Source: Streptomyces sp. 6-11-2 (GTDB taxonomy: Bacteria; Actinomycetota; Actinomycetes; Streptomycetales; Streptomycetaceae). Taken from it: a stretch of 64,000 nt of DNA. The notes below the pieces were generated by a model, which was not told the origin of the DNA, ran no database searches, and worked only from the letters and a program-made list of their open reading frames with translations. Where the stretch lies: assembly GCF_006540305.1 (NCBI RefSeq), contig NZ_BJOR01000001.1, forward strand, positions 3,410,001 through 3,474,000, in the 5' to 3' direction. How positions within the stretch are numbered: position 1 is the first letter of the stretch; the number at the start of each line of letters is the position of its first letter. Position numbers and translations under genes: made by a program. Shown piece by piece: positions 16,248-25,961 of this stretch.

Positions 16248-17444
16248 TCAGACCCCCTCTGCGTCCGCGAACGACGCCTGGTAGGCGGCGAACTGGGCGC
16301 GCTCCTCGTCGACGAGCGCATGCCCGTCCGCGTACACGTTCTCGAAGATGGCGAAAAGGTCCGGGTCGGGCATGGCACGGACCGCTTCGCGCACTCGTTT
16401 GCCCAACGCCTCGCTCTCGGCCTCGAGTTCCTCGAAGAATCCCTCGTCCGCGTGGTGTGCGGCCTCCAGGTGGCGGCGAAGGCGCAGGATCGGGTCCTTC
16501 GCCTCCCAGGCCAGGCGCTCCTCGTCCCCCCGGTAGCGGGTGGGGTCGTCGGAGGTGGTGTGGGCGCCCATGCGGTAGGTGTACGCCTCGACCAGGGTGG
16601 GGCCCTCGCCGCTGCGGGCACGCTCCAGGGCCCACTTGGTGACGGCGAGGCAGGCCAGTACGTCGTTGCCGTCGACGCGGACGCCGGGGAAGCCGAAGCC
16701 CGCCGCGCGCTGGTAGAGCGGGACGCGGGTCTGCTTCTCGGTCGGCTCGGAGATCGCCCACTGGTTGTTCTGGCAGAAGAACACCACGGGGGCGTTGTAG
16801 ACCGCGGAGAAGGTGAAGGCCTCGGCCACGTCGCCCTGGCTGGAGGCGCCGTCGCCGAAGTAGGCGATGACCGCGGAGTCGGCGCCGTCCTTGGCGACGC
16901 CCATCGCGTAGCCGGTGGCGTGCAGCGCCTGGGAGCCGATGACGATCGTGTAGAGGTGGAAGTTGTTGCCGTTGGGGTCCCAACCGCCGTTGTTCACACC
17001 CCGGAACATGCCGAGCAGGTTGGTCGGATCCACCCCGCGGCACCAGGCGACGCCGTGTTCACGGTAGGTCGGGAAGACGTAGTCGTCCTCGCGGGTGGCA
17101 CGGCCGGAGCCGATCTGGGCGGCCTCCTGGCCGAGCAGCGAGGCCCACAGACCCAGTTCGCCCTGGCGCTGCAGGGCGGTGGCCTCGGCGTCGAAGCGGC
17201 GGGTGAGCACCATGTCGCGGTACAGGCCGCGAAGCTCCTCGGCGGTGATGCCGGCGACGTACTTGTCGTACTCGGCGTTCTTGACGCGCTTGCCCTCGGG
17301 CGTCAGCAACTGCACGAGTTCGGGGTCGGCGCTCTTCTTGGCGCCGGTACGCCGCCTGGTGCCTGCGGCTTTCGTGCCGGTCGCGCCGGCCTTGCTTCCG
17401 GCGCTGCGTCGCGGTGTGCGCGCGGCAGTGCTCTCCACGGTCAC
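16248..17444 (-). CDS. bkdA: Branched-chain 2-oxoacid dehydrogenase E1 alpha, operon 1
   Basis: The 398-aa TPP-binding subunit decarboxylates branched 2-oxoacids derived from Val, Leu and Ile. The TPP motif is clear: 'AVIAYFGDGASSQGDVAEAFTFSAVYNAPVVFFCQNNQWAIS' (GDG...NN, about residues 200-240). The phosphorylation-loop region 'YRMGAHTTSDDPTRYR' is also present (about 300). The N-terminal ~55 residues are a Lys/Arg/Ala/Thr-rich tail ('SKAGATGTKAAGTRRRTGAKK') absent from the second alpha subunit. The start is GTG at 17444, preceded by GGAGGA. It leads the operon; candidate control sites lie at 17637-17672. Confidence 0.93.
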   Translation of the reverse strand: MTVESTAARTPRRSAGSKAGATGTKAAGTRRRTGAKKSADPELVQLLTPEGKRVKNAEYDKYVAGITAEELRGLYRDMVLTRRFDAEATALQRQGELGLWASLLGQEAAQIGSGRATREDDYVFPTYREHGVAWCRGVDPTNLLGMFRGVNNGGWDPNGNNFHLYTIVIGSQALHATGYAMGVAKDGADSAVIAYFGDGASSQGDVAEAFTFSAVYNAPVVFFCQNNQWAISEPTEKQTRVPLYQRAAGFGFPGVRVDGNDVLACLAVTKWALERARSGEGPTLVEAYTYRMGAHTTSDDPTRYRGDEERLAWEAKDPILRLRRHLEAAHHADEGFFEELEAESEALGKRVREAVRAMPDPDLFAIFENVYADGHALVDEERAQFAAYQASFADAEGV

Positions 17445-17584
17445 GTGTGCTCCTCCGTCGGTCCGGCCCCGGGGTTGCCGGTAGCCAGTGCGGCTCACCT
17501 GTTCCGGACCACCGGGCACGGGGTGGGTGCCACTCGGCCGGGAACAGGCGTGACAGGTGCCCCGGCGAGCGCCCTGCAGCAGTC

Positions 17585-17614
17585 ACGTTACCCAGTGCTC
17601 CACATTTCTGGGAA
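17585..17614 (-). promoter_or_regulatory. Candidate promoter of bkd operon 1
   Basis: On the complement strand TTCCCA (17614-17609) and TAACGT (17590-17585) are separated by 18 bp, about 140 bp upstream of the E1alpha GTG. The -35 match is weak, and this is a sequence-only guess. Confidence 0.3.
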
Positions 17615-17636
17615 ACCCCCCTGACCTGGGCGTTTC

Positions 17637-17672
17637 CTTGGATTTCCAAGTATTTCCACTTGGACGTCCAAG
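17637..17672. promoter_or_regulatory. Two tandem CTTGGA-NN-TCCAAG palindromes upstream of bkd operon 1
   Basis: CTTGGATTTCCAAG at 17637-17650 and CTTGGACGTCCAAG at 17659-17672 are both 6-2-6 palindromes with centres exactly 22 bp apart, so they lie on the same helix face. They sit just upstream of the candidate bkd promoter in a 544-bp gap between the divergent bkdA and phosphotransferase genes. This layout is expected for a paired dimeric regulator. The cognate protein is not known. Nothing else is recognised in the rest of the gap (17673-17988). Confidence 0.55.
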
Positions 17673-17988
17673 TACCTCGCCGGACAGTCGGGGCAGCCGC
17701 TGGTCACAGCCGTGCAGGGGGCCGGAACACCGGCACGTTATCCCGGCCACCCCTGAGTCGGGAAGGGTCGGCGAATGGCCGGAACTGCTCTTGATGGATG
17801 ACCCCGCACGGGGGAAGGCGAAACGGGACCCGCCGGGCGGCGGCAAGGGACGCCTCCGAGGGCGTACCGGCGCACGACGGGCGGTGTCGGGACGGCATCA
17901 CGACCTCATGTGACCGAAAGCGACCATCGATGACTGTCTGCGACAAGGCCCAGCTCACGGCCTCCGCCGGTGCCCTAGCATCTGGCGC

Positions 17989-19032
17989 GTGCCGCGCCCA
18001 TGTGTACCACCCCCCGTGCCCCACGCGCCCCCTCTGAGCGCCTTGCTGCGCCAGTACGCCGCCGGTTCCGCCCTCACTTGCGAGCCGGTCGACCAGGGCC
18101 TGCTCAACCGCGGCTACCGGCTGTGCACGACCCGCGGCCGTTATTTCCTCAAGCACCACTTCGATCCGGACACCGCCGATCCCACCGCCATCGCGCGCCA
18201 GCACCGGGCCACCCAGCGCCTGGCCGACCTCGGCGTCCCGGTGGCACCGCCGCTCACCGGCCGCGACGGGCGCACGGTCGCCGTCGTCGGCGGCCACTCC
18301 TACGCCCTGCACCCCTGGATCGACGGCCGGCACCGGCACGGCGGGCAGCTCACCACCAAGCAGTGCGCCCGTCTGGGAGCACTGCTGGGAGCCGTGCACG
18401 CGTGCCTGGAGCAGGTGATGCCGCCCAAGTGCCGCACCCGCCCCGCCGCGAGTCCCCACCCCGTGGAGAGCGCCGATCCCGCCGACACCTTCACGCTGAT
18501 CGACGACCTGCTCGGGCACGTACGCCGCCACCGGCCCCCGGACGCCTTCGACGAACTGGCCCAGTACCGGCTCCTGGAGCGGCGCACGCTCCTGGAACGG
18601 CACGCGGACCGGCGTCCGCCGCCCGGCGGGCCCGTCGGCTGGGTGCACGGCGACTTCCACCCCTTCAACCTGCTCTACCAGGGGGACGCCCCCGCCGCGA
18701 TCGTCGACTGGGACCGGCTCGGAGTGCAGCCCCGCGCGGAGGAGGCGGTGCGCGCCGCCGCGATCTTCTTCGTCCGGCCCGCCGGCACTCTGGACCTGCC
18801 GAAGGTCAGGGCGTACGCGCGCGCGTACCGGCTGGCGGCCGGCGCCACCCCCTCGGAACTCGCGGCGGCCGTGCACCGCGTGTGGTGGGAGCGCCTGAAC
18901 GACTTCTGGATGCTGCGCTGGCACTACGAGCGCGGCGACACCCGCGCGGACCCGCAGTTCCCGGCTGCCTCGGCGCTCGCGGTGTGGTGGACAAGGGAGT
19001 ACGGCGCGGTGTGCGGCGCGTTCGCGGAGTGA
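17989..19032 (+). CDS. Phosphotransferase of the aminoglycoside phosphotransferase (APH) fold
   Basis: The 347-aa protein has the protein-kinase-like APH fold. 'LLNRGYRLCTTRGRYFLKHH' near residue 40 provides the ATP-binding Lys, 'HSYALHPWIDGR' the hinge, and 'GWVHGDFHPFNLLYQ' (about residue 220) the catalytic Asp (Brenner motif). 'AAIVDWDRLGVQPRAEEAVRAA' (about 238) supplies the metal-binding Asp. The GTG at 17989 gives a short Pro-rich leader ('PRPCVPPPVPHAPP'); the true start could be a few codons downstream. The substrate is unknown; the fold covers antibiotic, choline and homoserine kinases, and nothing here points specifically to resistance. It is divergent from bkd operon 1 and convergent with a kinase gene. 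Confidence 0.83.
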   Translation: MPRPCVPPPVPHAPPLSALLRQYAAGSALTCEPVDQGLLNRGYRLCTTRGRYFLKHHFDPDTADPTAIARQHRATQRLADLGVPVAPPLTGRDGRTVAVVGGHSYALHPWIDGRHRHGGQLTTKQCARLGALLGAVHACLEQVMPPKCRTRPAASPHPVESADPADTFTLIDDLLGHVRRHRPPDAFDELAQYRLLERRTLLERHADRRPPPGGPVGWVHGDFHPFNLLYQGDAPAAIVDWDRLGVQPRAEEAVRAAAIFFVRPAGTLDLPKVRAYARAYRLAAGATPSELAAAVHRVWWERLNDFWMLRWHYERGDTRADPQFPAASALAVWWTREYGAVCGAFAE

Positions 19033-19056
19033 CGCCGAGGGAGCCGGACGGAACAC

Positions 19057-19096
19057 CACGCGCGCGTGAGGGCCCGTACGGCCTCACGCGCGCGTG
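19057..19096. terminator. Bidirectional terminator between phosphotransferase and kinase genes
   Basis: CACGCGCGCGTGAGG (19057-19071) pairs perfectly with CCTCACGCGCGCGTG (19082-19096) around a 10-nt loop, between two convergent stops. Confidence 0.8.
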
Positions 19097-19121
19097 AAGG
19101 ATGCTCGGTTCGCGGCGGGAC

Positions 19122-20732
<1,611 letters not shown>

Positions 20733-20981
20733 CAGTCCTCGCCGTCGTTTCTGCCCGCGGTGCGCGCGGTGTTGTCACGGTCTCCGTCGGCCACGCTACA
20801 GGCTCCGCGGGGGCCGCCGGTCCAGGATCGTCGCGGCGAGCACCGCCGGGACCGGCCCGAGACGGACCGGCCATGAAACCCCCTGCGGGTGCCATGGTGC
20901 AAATTCCGTGGACCGGCCGTACGCCTGCTGTAACGCTTCCGCGACGCTTCTTTCGCGTACGGTCACGGAACGGGCACCGAG

Positions 20982-21009
20982 CTTGACGTGTCAGTGCCCT
21001 CGGGCAGAC
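20982..21009 (+). promoter_or_regulatory. Candidate promoter of the second kinase gene
   Basis: TTGACG (20982-20987) and CAGACT (21004-21009) with a 16-bp spacer lie 65 bp upstream of the kinase ATG at 21074. This resembles an HrdB-type promoter. The rest of the 341-bp divergent gap shows nothing I can name. Confidence 0.4.
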
Positions 21010-21073
21010 TTGGCCGGGAATGACTCATTCGATCAACGAGGGCGCCTGACGGCCTAGTGGGGGACGCGGAGAC

Positions 21074-22708
21074 ATGAGCCAGGACGGCGCACACGGCCAA
21101 TACGCGGGACGGGCGCTGGCCGGCGGCCGCTACCAGCTGCGCGACCTGCTCGGCGAGGGCGGCATGGCCTCGGTGCACCTCGCCTACGACTCCGTGCTCG
21201 ACCGCCAGGTCGCGATCAAGACACTCCACACCGAACTCGGCCGCGAACAGGCCTTCCGCGAGCGGTTCCGCCGCGAGGCCCAGGCAGTGGCGAAGCTCAC
21301 GCACACCAACATCGTCTCGGTCTTCGACACCGGCGAGGACGATGTGGACGGCATGACGACGCCGTACATCGTCATGGAGTACATCGAGGGCCGCCCCCTC
21401 GGCTCGGTGCTGGAGGAGGACATCCGGCAGTTCGGCGCGATGCCCGCCGACAAGGCGCTGAAGATCACCGCGGACGTGCTCGCCGCGCTGGAGATCAGCC
21501 ACGAAATGGGCCTGGTCCACCGCGACATCAAGCCGGGCAACGTGATGATGACCAAGCGCGGCGTGGTCAAGGTCATGGACTTCGGCATCGCCCGCGCCAT
21601 GCAGTCCGGCGTGACGTCGATGACGCAGACCGGCATGGTCGTCGGCACCCCGCAGTACCTCTCGCCGGAGCAGGCGCTCGGCCGGGGCGTGGACGCGCGG
21701 TCCGACCTGTACTCGGTCGGCATCATGCTGTTCCAACTGGTCACCGGGCGGCTGCCGTTCGACGCGGACTCCCCCCTGGCCATCGCGTACGCGCATGTGC
21801 AGGAGGAGCCGGTGGCGCCCTCCTCGATCAACCGCTCGCTTCCTCCGGCGGTGGACGCGCTGGTCGCCCGCGCGCTGAAGAAGAACCCCAACGAGCGTTT
21901 CCCCAGCTCCGAGTCCATGCGCGACGAGTGCCTGCGCGTGGCGGCCTCCTTCCAGGCGGCCGCGCCCAGCATCGTCCCCGGCGCCCACACGCCGAGCGGC
22001 GCGGGCGTCGGCTCGGCCGTCTTCCCGCCCGTCGACCAGACATCCCCGGTCCCCCAGGGCCATGTGCAGACGCCGTACCAGCCGGCCCCGACGCCCAATC
22101 CCTACAGCACCGGCGCCCCCACACCCGCGAGTTACGGCTACCCGCAGCAGCCCGGCTACCAGACGCCCATCGCGTCGCCGTACGCGCAGCAGCAGGCGCC
22201 GACCCCGCCGCCGTACGCCGTGTCGCCCCAGCACACGCCCCCGCCGGGCGGCGGCAGGAGCACCAGGCCCGTGGTCATCGGGTCGATCGCCGTCGCCGCC
22301 ATCGCGGTGGTCGGCCTGCTCGTCGCGCTGACCCTGGACACCGGTGGCAGCGGAGACGAGGCCAAGGGCGGAGGCGGCGGCGCGAGCGCGTCCACCTCGG
22401 TGGTCGAGGGCCACCGCGGGCCGGACACCTCGAAGACGATCGACCCCGACGACTGCAAGGAGCCGCGGGAGGCGTACAACGACCCGGACAAGGTCAGGCT
22501 GCCGGACTTCCGGTACAAGAACCTCGGCTCGGTCAAGGAGTGCCTCCAGGCCGCGGGCTGGAAGCTGAAGCCGATCGACGTCAACGAGAACACGTACGGC
22601 CAGGACACGGTCATGAACCAGTACCCCGCGGCCGACACGGACGTCGACCCGAAGAACATGCCGGTGATCCAGCTCTACGTCTCGACCGGCAACCCCGAGT
22701 CGTCCTGA
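21074..22708 (+). CDS. Receptor-type Ser/Thr protein kinase with one C-terminal PASTA-like domain
   Basis: A 544-aa transmembrane kinase. The kinase domain spans residues ~18-280 with 'LGEGGMASVHLAYDSVLDRQVAIKTL', 'LVHRDIKPGNVMMTKRGVVKVMDFGIAR' and 'GTPQYLSPEQALGRGVDARSDLYSVG'. A Pro/Tyr/Gln-rich cytoplasmic linker (~290-395, with 'YGYPQQPGYQTP') precedes the single helix 'PVVIGSIAVAAIAVVGLLVALTLD' (~398-420). The extracellular end ('VRLPDFRYKNLGSVKECLQAAGWKLK...MNQYPAADTDVDP') has the beta-alpha-beta pattern of one PASTA-like module. It is paired head-to-head with the kinase at 19122-20732 and followed by a strong terminator. Confidence 0.93.
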   Translation: MSQDGAHGQYAGRALAGGRYQLRDLLGEGGMASVHLAYDSVLDRQVAIKTLHTELGREQAFRERFRREAQAVAKLTHTNIVSVFDTGEDDVDGMTTPYIVMEYIEGRPLGSVLEEDIRQFGAMPADKALKITADVLAALEISHEMGLVHRDIKPGNVMMTKRGVVKVMDFGIARAMQSGVTSMTQTGMVVGTPQYLSPEQALGRGVDARSDLYSVGIMLFQLVTGRLPFDADSPLAIAYAHVQEEPVAPSSINRSLPPAVDALVARALKKNPNERFPSSESMRDECLRVAASFQAAAPSIVPGAHTPSGAGVGSAVFPPVDQTSPVPQGHVQTPYQPAPTPNPYSTGAPTPASYGYPQQPGYQTPIASPYAQQQAPTPPPYAVSPQHTPPPGGGRSTRPVVIGSIAVAAIAVVGLLVALTLDTGGSGDEAKGGGGGASASTSVVEGHRGPDTSKTIDPDDCKEPREAYNDPDKVRLPDFRYKNLGSVKECLQAAGWKLKPIDVNENTYGQDTVMNQYPAADTDVDPKNMPVIQLYVSTGNPESS

Positions 22709-22774
22709 CCTTCACCGCCCCCTCCGGCTCCCGTCGAGCACGGCGGGCGGTCCCGTGAGAAGCGCGGTCCCGTA

Positions 22775-22814
22775 GGAAAAGGGCCCCGGCAGTACGGTTG
22801 CCGGGGCCTTTTCC
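22775..22814. terminator. Bidirectional terminator, kinase / proteasome activator
   Basis: GGAAAAGGGCCCCGGCA (22775-22791) pairs with TGCCGGGGCCTTTTCC (22799-22814). It has T-runs on both strands and lies between convergent genes. Confidence 0.9.
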
Positions 22815-22906
22815 TGTCCGCGCTGCGAGGACAGGTGCGGGCGGGGGCGCGGCATACGGCCCGCGGACCCGGCGCCCGCGGGCAGGACACCTGCGCGTAC
22901 GGACGC

Positions 22907-23446
22907 CTACAGGTACGGCCCGCCCGAGCGGCCGCCCGTGCGGGGGTCGTCGCCGCCGTCGTGCCCGATACCCGGGGGCAGGGCACGGCGCATCTGCTCC
23001 AGCTGGGCGCGGGCGGCCATCTGCTGGGCGAACAGAGTCGTCTGGATCCCGTGGAAGAGGCCCTCCAGCCAGCCCACCAACTGCGCCTGCGCGATGCGCA
23101 GTTCGGCGTCACTGGGGGTTCCCTCGTCGGTGAACGGCAGGGAGAGCCGCTCCAGCTCCTCGACGAGTTCCGGCGCCAGGCCGTCCTCCAGCTCCTTGAC
23201 CGAGCTCGTGTGGATCTCCTTCAACCGGACCCGGCTGGCCTCGTCCAGGGGAGCCGCGCGCACCTCTTCGAGAAGCTGCTTGATCATGCTGCCGATCCGC
23301 ATGACCTTCGCGGGCTGCTCCACCTGCTCCGTCACCGGGGTCTCACGGGAGTCGTCGTCCCCGCCGCCGCCGAGCGCCATTCCGTCCTGGCCCACGACCA
23401 GGATCTGCGGATTCTCCGGCGACCGTTCGTTCCTCGGCATCTCCAT
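22907..23446 (-). CDS. bpa: Bacterial proteasome activator (Bpa/PafE family)
   Basis: The 179-aa protein matches the Bpa (DUF2587) family, whose rings open the 20S proteasome gate without ATP. N-terminal 'NPQILVVGQDGMALGGG' is the family signature. The core is a four-helix bundle ('QPAKVMRIGSMIKQLLEEVRAAPLDEASRVRLKEIHTSS' through 'AELRIAQAQLVGWLEGLFHGIQTTLFAQQMAARAQLEQMR'). The C-terminus '...GRSGGPYL' ends in GPYL, close to the GQYL motif that docks Mycobacterium tuberculosis Bpa onto the proteasome alpha-ring. The start at ATG 23446 ('MEMPRNERSPENP') is chosen by family similarity. A proteasome partner is expected elsewhere in the genome. Confidence 0.9.
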   Translation of the reverse strand: MEMPRNERSPENPQILVVGQDGMALGGGGDDDSRETPVTEQVEQPAKVMRIGSMIKQLLEEVRAAPLDEASRVRLKEIHTSSVKELEDGLAPELVEELERLSLPFTDEGTPSDAELRIAQAQLVGWLEGLFHGIQTTLFAQQMAARAQLEQMRRALPPGIGHDGGDDPRTGGRSGGPYL

Positions 23447-23512
23447 GCCGCCATTGTCGCGCACCCGTACATGCCACTTCCGTGGCGCCCCCGCGGAAAG
23501 CGGTCCACCGCG

Positions 23513-24070
23513 TCATTTCCCCGCGTCGTCGGCCCGGGGGAGGTCCAGCCGGAGCAGACGGGCCTCGCAGTGGTCCAGCCAGCGGGACTCCGCCTCGGCA
23601 CAGCAGATCAGCCGCTCCACGACCAGCAGCCGGGCCACCTCGCCCGGCCCCCTGAGCGAGCCGGCCAAGACCTCGGCGCGCCGCCGCACGTAGTCGTGCA
23701 GCGACTCGGAGACATGCCGGCGCTGTACCTCGACGACCTCGCGCACATCGACGCCGGGCGCCGCCACCGCCAGCACCAGCTTGATCGCCAGCTCGTCGCG
23801 CGGCGGATCCGTCCGCTCCACCGGCCGCGCGTACCAGGCCCGCAGCTCGGCGCGACCCGCCTCGGCCAGTGCGTAGACCACCCGGCCGGCCCCGTCCACG
23901 CCCTCCCGGGTGACCAGGCCCTCGTGCTCCAGGCGGCCGAGCGCGGCACAGACCCGGCCGATGTGCAGCGGTCGGACCGCCCCCGTGCGCGCCTCGAACT
24001 CGGCGCGCAGCCGGGAGCCGTGGCGGGGGCCGTCCGCCAGGAGCGCCAGCAGTCCATGACGTATCGCCAT
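23513..24070 (-). CDS. PadR family transcriptional regulator
   Basis: A 185-aa protein. The N-terminal winged helix (residues ~1-75) begins 'MAIRHGLLALLADGPRHGSRLRAEFEARTG' and contains 'IGRVCAALGRLEHEGLVTREGVDGAGRVVYALAEAGRAEL', the PadR-type reader and wing. The C-terminal helical part (~85-175) is the Vir-like dimerisation/effector region. It probably represses a nearby or distant transporter or detoxification gene; no ligand is evident. It lies 66 bp upstream of the bpa gene on the same strand and is divergent from the Ser/Pro-rich protein gene. Confidence 0.87.
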   Translation of the reverse strand: MAIRHGLLALLADGPRHGSRLRAEFEARTGAVRPLHIGRVCAALGRLEHEGLVTREGVDGAGRVVYALAEAGRAELRAWYARPVERTDPPRDELAIKLVLAVAAPGVDVREVVEVQRRHVSESLHDYVRRRAEVLAGSLRGPGEVARLLVVERLICCAEAESRWLDHCEARLLRLDLPRADDAGK

Positions 24071-24194
24071 AACCGGATTGTGCAGTGGGTTGGGCCCGGT
24101 GGCCGATCCTGGAATGCCGGATTGGTCCAGTGATGTGACTGTTGTTGCAGAAATGATCTGATCCGCTACCGGGCACCGCGAGGGGGTCCCCGAC

Positions 24195-24893
24195 GTGACT
24201 CCATGGCTGCGCGCTCAGCTGCGCGCGACGGGACTGCTGATCGCGCTGGCAGCGGCCGTCCCGGCCAGTGGCTCCGCCCCGGCGCACGGCGCCGCGCGGG
24301 CGCCCTCGGCGCCCTCGGCCTCCGCCGCGCCGCACGACATCGCGTCCGGGGCCGCCACGGACGCCTCCGGCGCCGCTGCGTCCGGCACCCCTGCCCCGGG
24401 CACCGCCACCCCCGGGAAGGCCGCCGGCTCCCGCTCCTCACCGGTCCACGGGCCCCCGCCCTCGACGCCGTCGTCCCCAGCCTCGCACCCGGCCTCGTCA
24501 CCCTCCTCCCTTTCCTCCTCGCCTTCCTCCTCGCCTTCCTCCCCGCCGTCCCCGTCCTTGTCGTCCTCCGACCCGTCGGGGGCCGGGAACGACCCCGGTG
24601 GGGGGCGGCATCGGCCGGGACGGCCGCACTGGTGGGAGAGGGAGCGGGACCACGACGACGGCAACGAGGATTCCGAGAGCGCGAGCGCGACGCCGGAGGC
24701 GACGAGCGCCTCACCCTCGGGTCAGGAGGCCGCTCCCGTGCCGTCCGGGCCGCAGGACAGTCCCGGCGCCCTGCCCGTCGCGCAGACCGAGAACGGACCC
24801 GTGCTGCGGACCCTGTCCCTGGGCGGCGGGCTCGTCCTGATCGGCCTCGGCCTCGGCCTGGCGTTCATCGCCCTGCGGTTGCGCCGGAGCTAG
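24195..24893 (+). CDS. Secreted Ser/Pro-rich protein with C-terminal membrane anchor
   Basis: The 232-aa protein starts with a signal peptide ('LRAQLRATGLLIALAAAVPASGSAPAHG', residues 5-32). The middle is almost entirely Ala/Ser/Pro/Thr, including a run of 'SSLSSSPSSSPSSPPSPSLSSSD' type. A 'RPHWWERERDHDDGNEDSES' charged patch follows, then a final helix 'LSLGGGLVLIGLGLGLAFIALRLRRS' with a basic end, so it is a single-pass surface stalk. No catalytic domain is visible. The GTG at 24195 is the only start that keeps the signal peptide. The function is unknown; the layout is that of a cell-wall spacer or anchor protein. Confidence 0.7.
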   Translation: MTPWLRAQLRATGLLIALAAAVPASGSAPAHGAARAPSAPSASAAPHDIASGAATDASGAAASGTPAPGTATPGKAAGSRSSPVHGPPPSTPSSPASHPASSPSSLSSSPSSSPSSPPSPSLSSSDPSGAGNDPGGGRHRPGRPHWWERERDHDDGNEDSESASATPEATSASPSGQEAAPVPSGPQDSPGALPVAQTENGPVLRTLSLGGGLVLIGLGLGLAFIALRLRRS

Positions 24894-24925
24894 TGCCTGT
24901 CGGGGCACTGGATCCGGCGCAACCG
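24876..24925. terminator. Bidirectional terminator overlapping a gene end
   Basis: A 13-bp perfect inverted repeat CGGTTGCGCCGGA (24876-24888) / TCCGGCGCAACCG (24913-24925) encloses a second small hairpin AGTGCC...GGCACT. It overlaps the last codons of the Ser/Pro-rich protein and serves the convergent oxidoreductase gene as well. Confidence 0.75.
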
Positions 24926-24948
24926 GTACGGCGGCGGAGGTGCGGGGA

Positions 24949-25929
24949 TCAGGACGTCACCAAAAGCACCTTGCCGATGTGGCCGCTCTCCTCCAGGATC
25001 CGGTGGGCGGTCGCGGCGTCGCTCATCGGGAGCTCCTGGTCGACCACCGGCCGGACGTGCCCGTCGGCGAACAGCGGCCAGACGTGTTCGCGCACGGCGG
25101 CGACGATGGCCGCCTTCTCGCCGAGCGGGCGGGCGCGCAGCGAGGTCGCGCTGATCGCGGCCCGCTTGCCGAGCAGGGTGCCGATGTTCAGCTCACCCTT
25201 GACCCCGCCCTGCATACCGATGATCGCGAGCCGGCCGTTGACGGCGAGGGCCTGGACGTTGCGGTCCAGGTACGTGGCGCCCATGTTGTCGAGGATCACG
25301 TCGGCGCCGTTCCCGTCCGTGGCCCGTCGGATCTCCTCGACGAAGTCCTGCTCGCGGTAGTTGATCAGGATCTCGGCGCCCAGTTCGGCGCAGCGCTCGA
25401 GCTTCTCCTTGGTGCCCGCGGTCACGGCGACCTTCGCGCCCACGGCCCGGGCGAGCTGGATCGCCATCGTGCCGATGCCGCTGGAGCCGCCGTGCACGAG
25501 CAGCGTCTCGCCGGGGCGCAGCTGGGCGACCATGAAGACGTTGGACCAGACGGTGCAGGTCACCTCCGGCAGCGCCGCGGCCTGCCTCAGGCCGACGCCG
25601 TCGGGCACGGGCAGCAGCTGACCGGCCGGAACGGCGGCCTTCTCGGCGTAACCACCGCCCGCGAGCAGCGCGCACACCTCGTCGCCGACGGACCAGCCGG
25701 ACACCCCGGGACCGAGCGCCGCGATCCGCCCGGAGCACTCCAGACCGGGGTACGGGGAAGCACCGGGCGGCGGGTTGTAGAAGCCCTGCCGTTGCAGGAT
25801 GTCGGCCCGGTTGACGGCGCTCGCCGCCACCTCGACCAGCACCTCTCCCTCGCCGGGCACGGGATCCGGTACCTCGTCCCACACCAACGCCTCGGGCCCA
25901 CCGGGTTCGGGAATCGTGATCGCATGCAT
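24949..25929 (-). CDS. NAD(P)H quinone oxidoreductase (zinc-less MDR family)
   Basis: A 326-aa cytoplasmic medium-chain reductase. The N-terminal GroES-like domain has 'GEGEVLVEVAASAVNRADILQRQGFYNPPPGASPYPGLECSG' (residues ~28-68). The Rossmann NADPH site is 'LVHGGSSGIGTMAIQLARAVGAKVAVTAGT' (~145-175), and 'GADVILDNMGATYLDRNVQAL' is typical of the QOR/PIG3 (TP53I3-like) subgroup. No structural zinc Cys cluster is present. It is probably last in an operon with mobA-moeA-K+ channel, 32 bp after the channel gene. The electron acceptor is unknown. Confidence 0.9.
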   Translation of the reverse strand: MHAITIPEPGGPEALVWDEVPDPVPGEGEVLVEVAASAVNRADILQRQGFYNPPPGASPYPGLECSGRIAALGPGVSGWSVGDEVCALLAGGGYAEKAAVPAGQLLPVPDGVGLRQAAALPEVTCTVWSNVFMVAQLRPGETLLVHGGSSGIGTMAIQLARAVGAKVAVTAGTKEKLERCAELGAEILINYREQDFVEEIRRATDGNGADVILDNMGATYLDRNVQALAVNGRLAIIGMQGGVKGELNIGTLLGKRAAISATSLRARPLGEKAAIVAAVREHVWPLFADGHVRPVVDQELPMSDAATAHRILEESGHIGKVLLVTS

Positions 25930-25961
25930 GGGCCCGACGCTACTGCTTCGCAGTGCCGTCG

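Noticed and set aside
17989..19032. Antibiotic resistance by the APH-fold protein
   Set aside because: The fold is shared by many metabolic kinases, and nothing nearby suggests a resistance or biosynthetic cluster.
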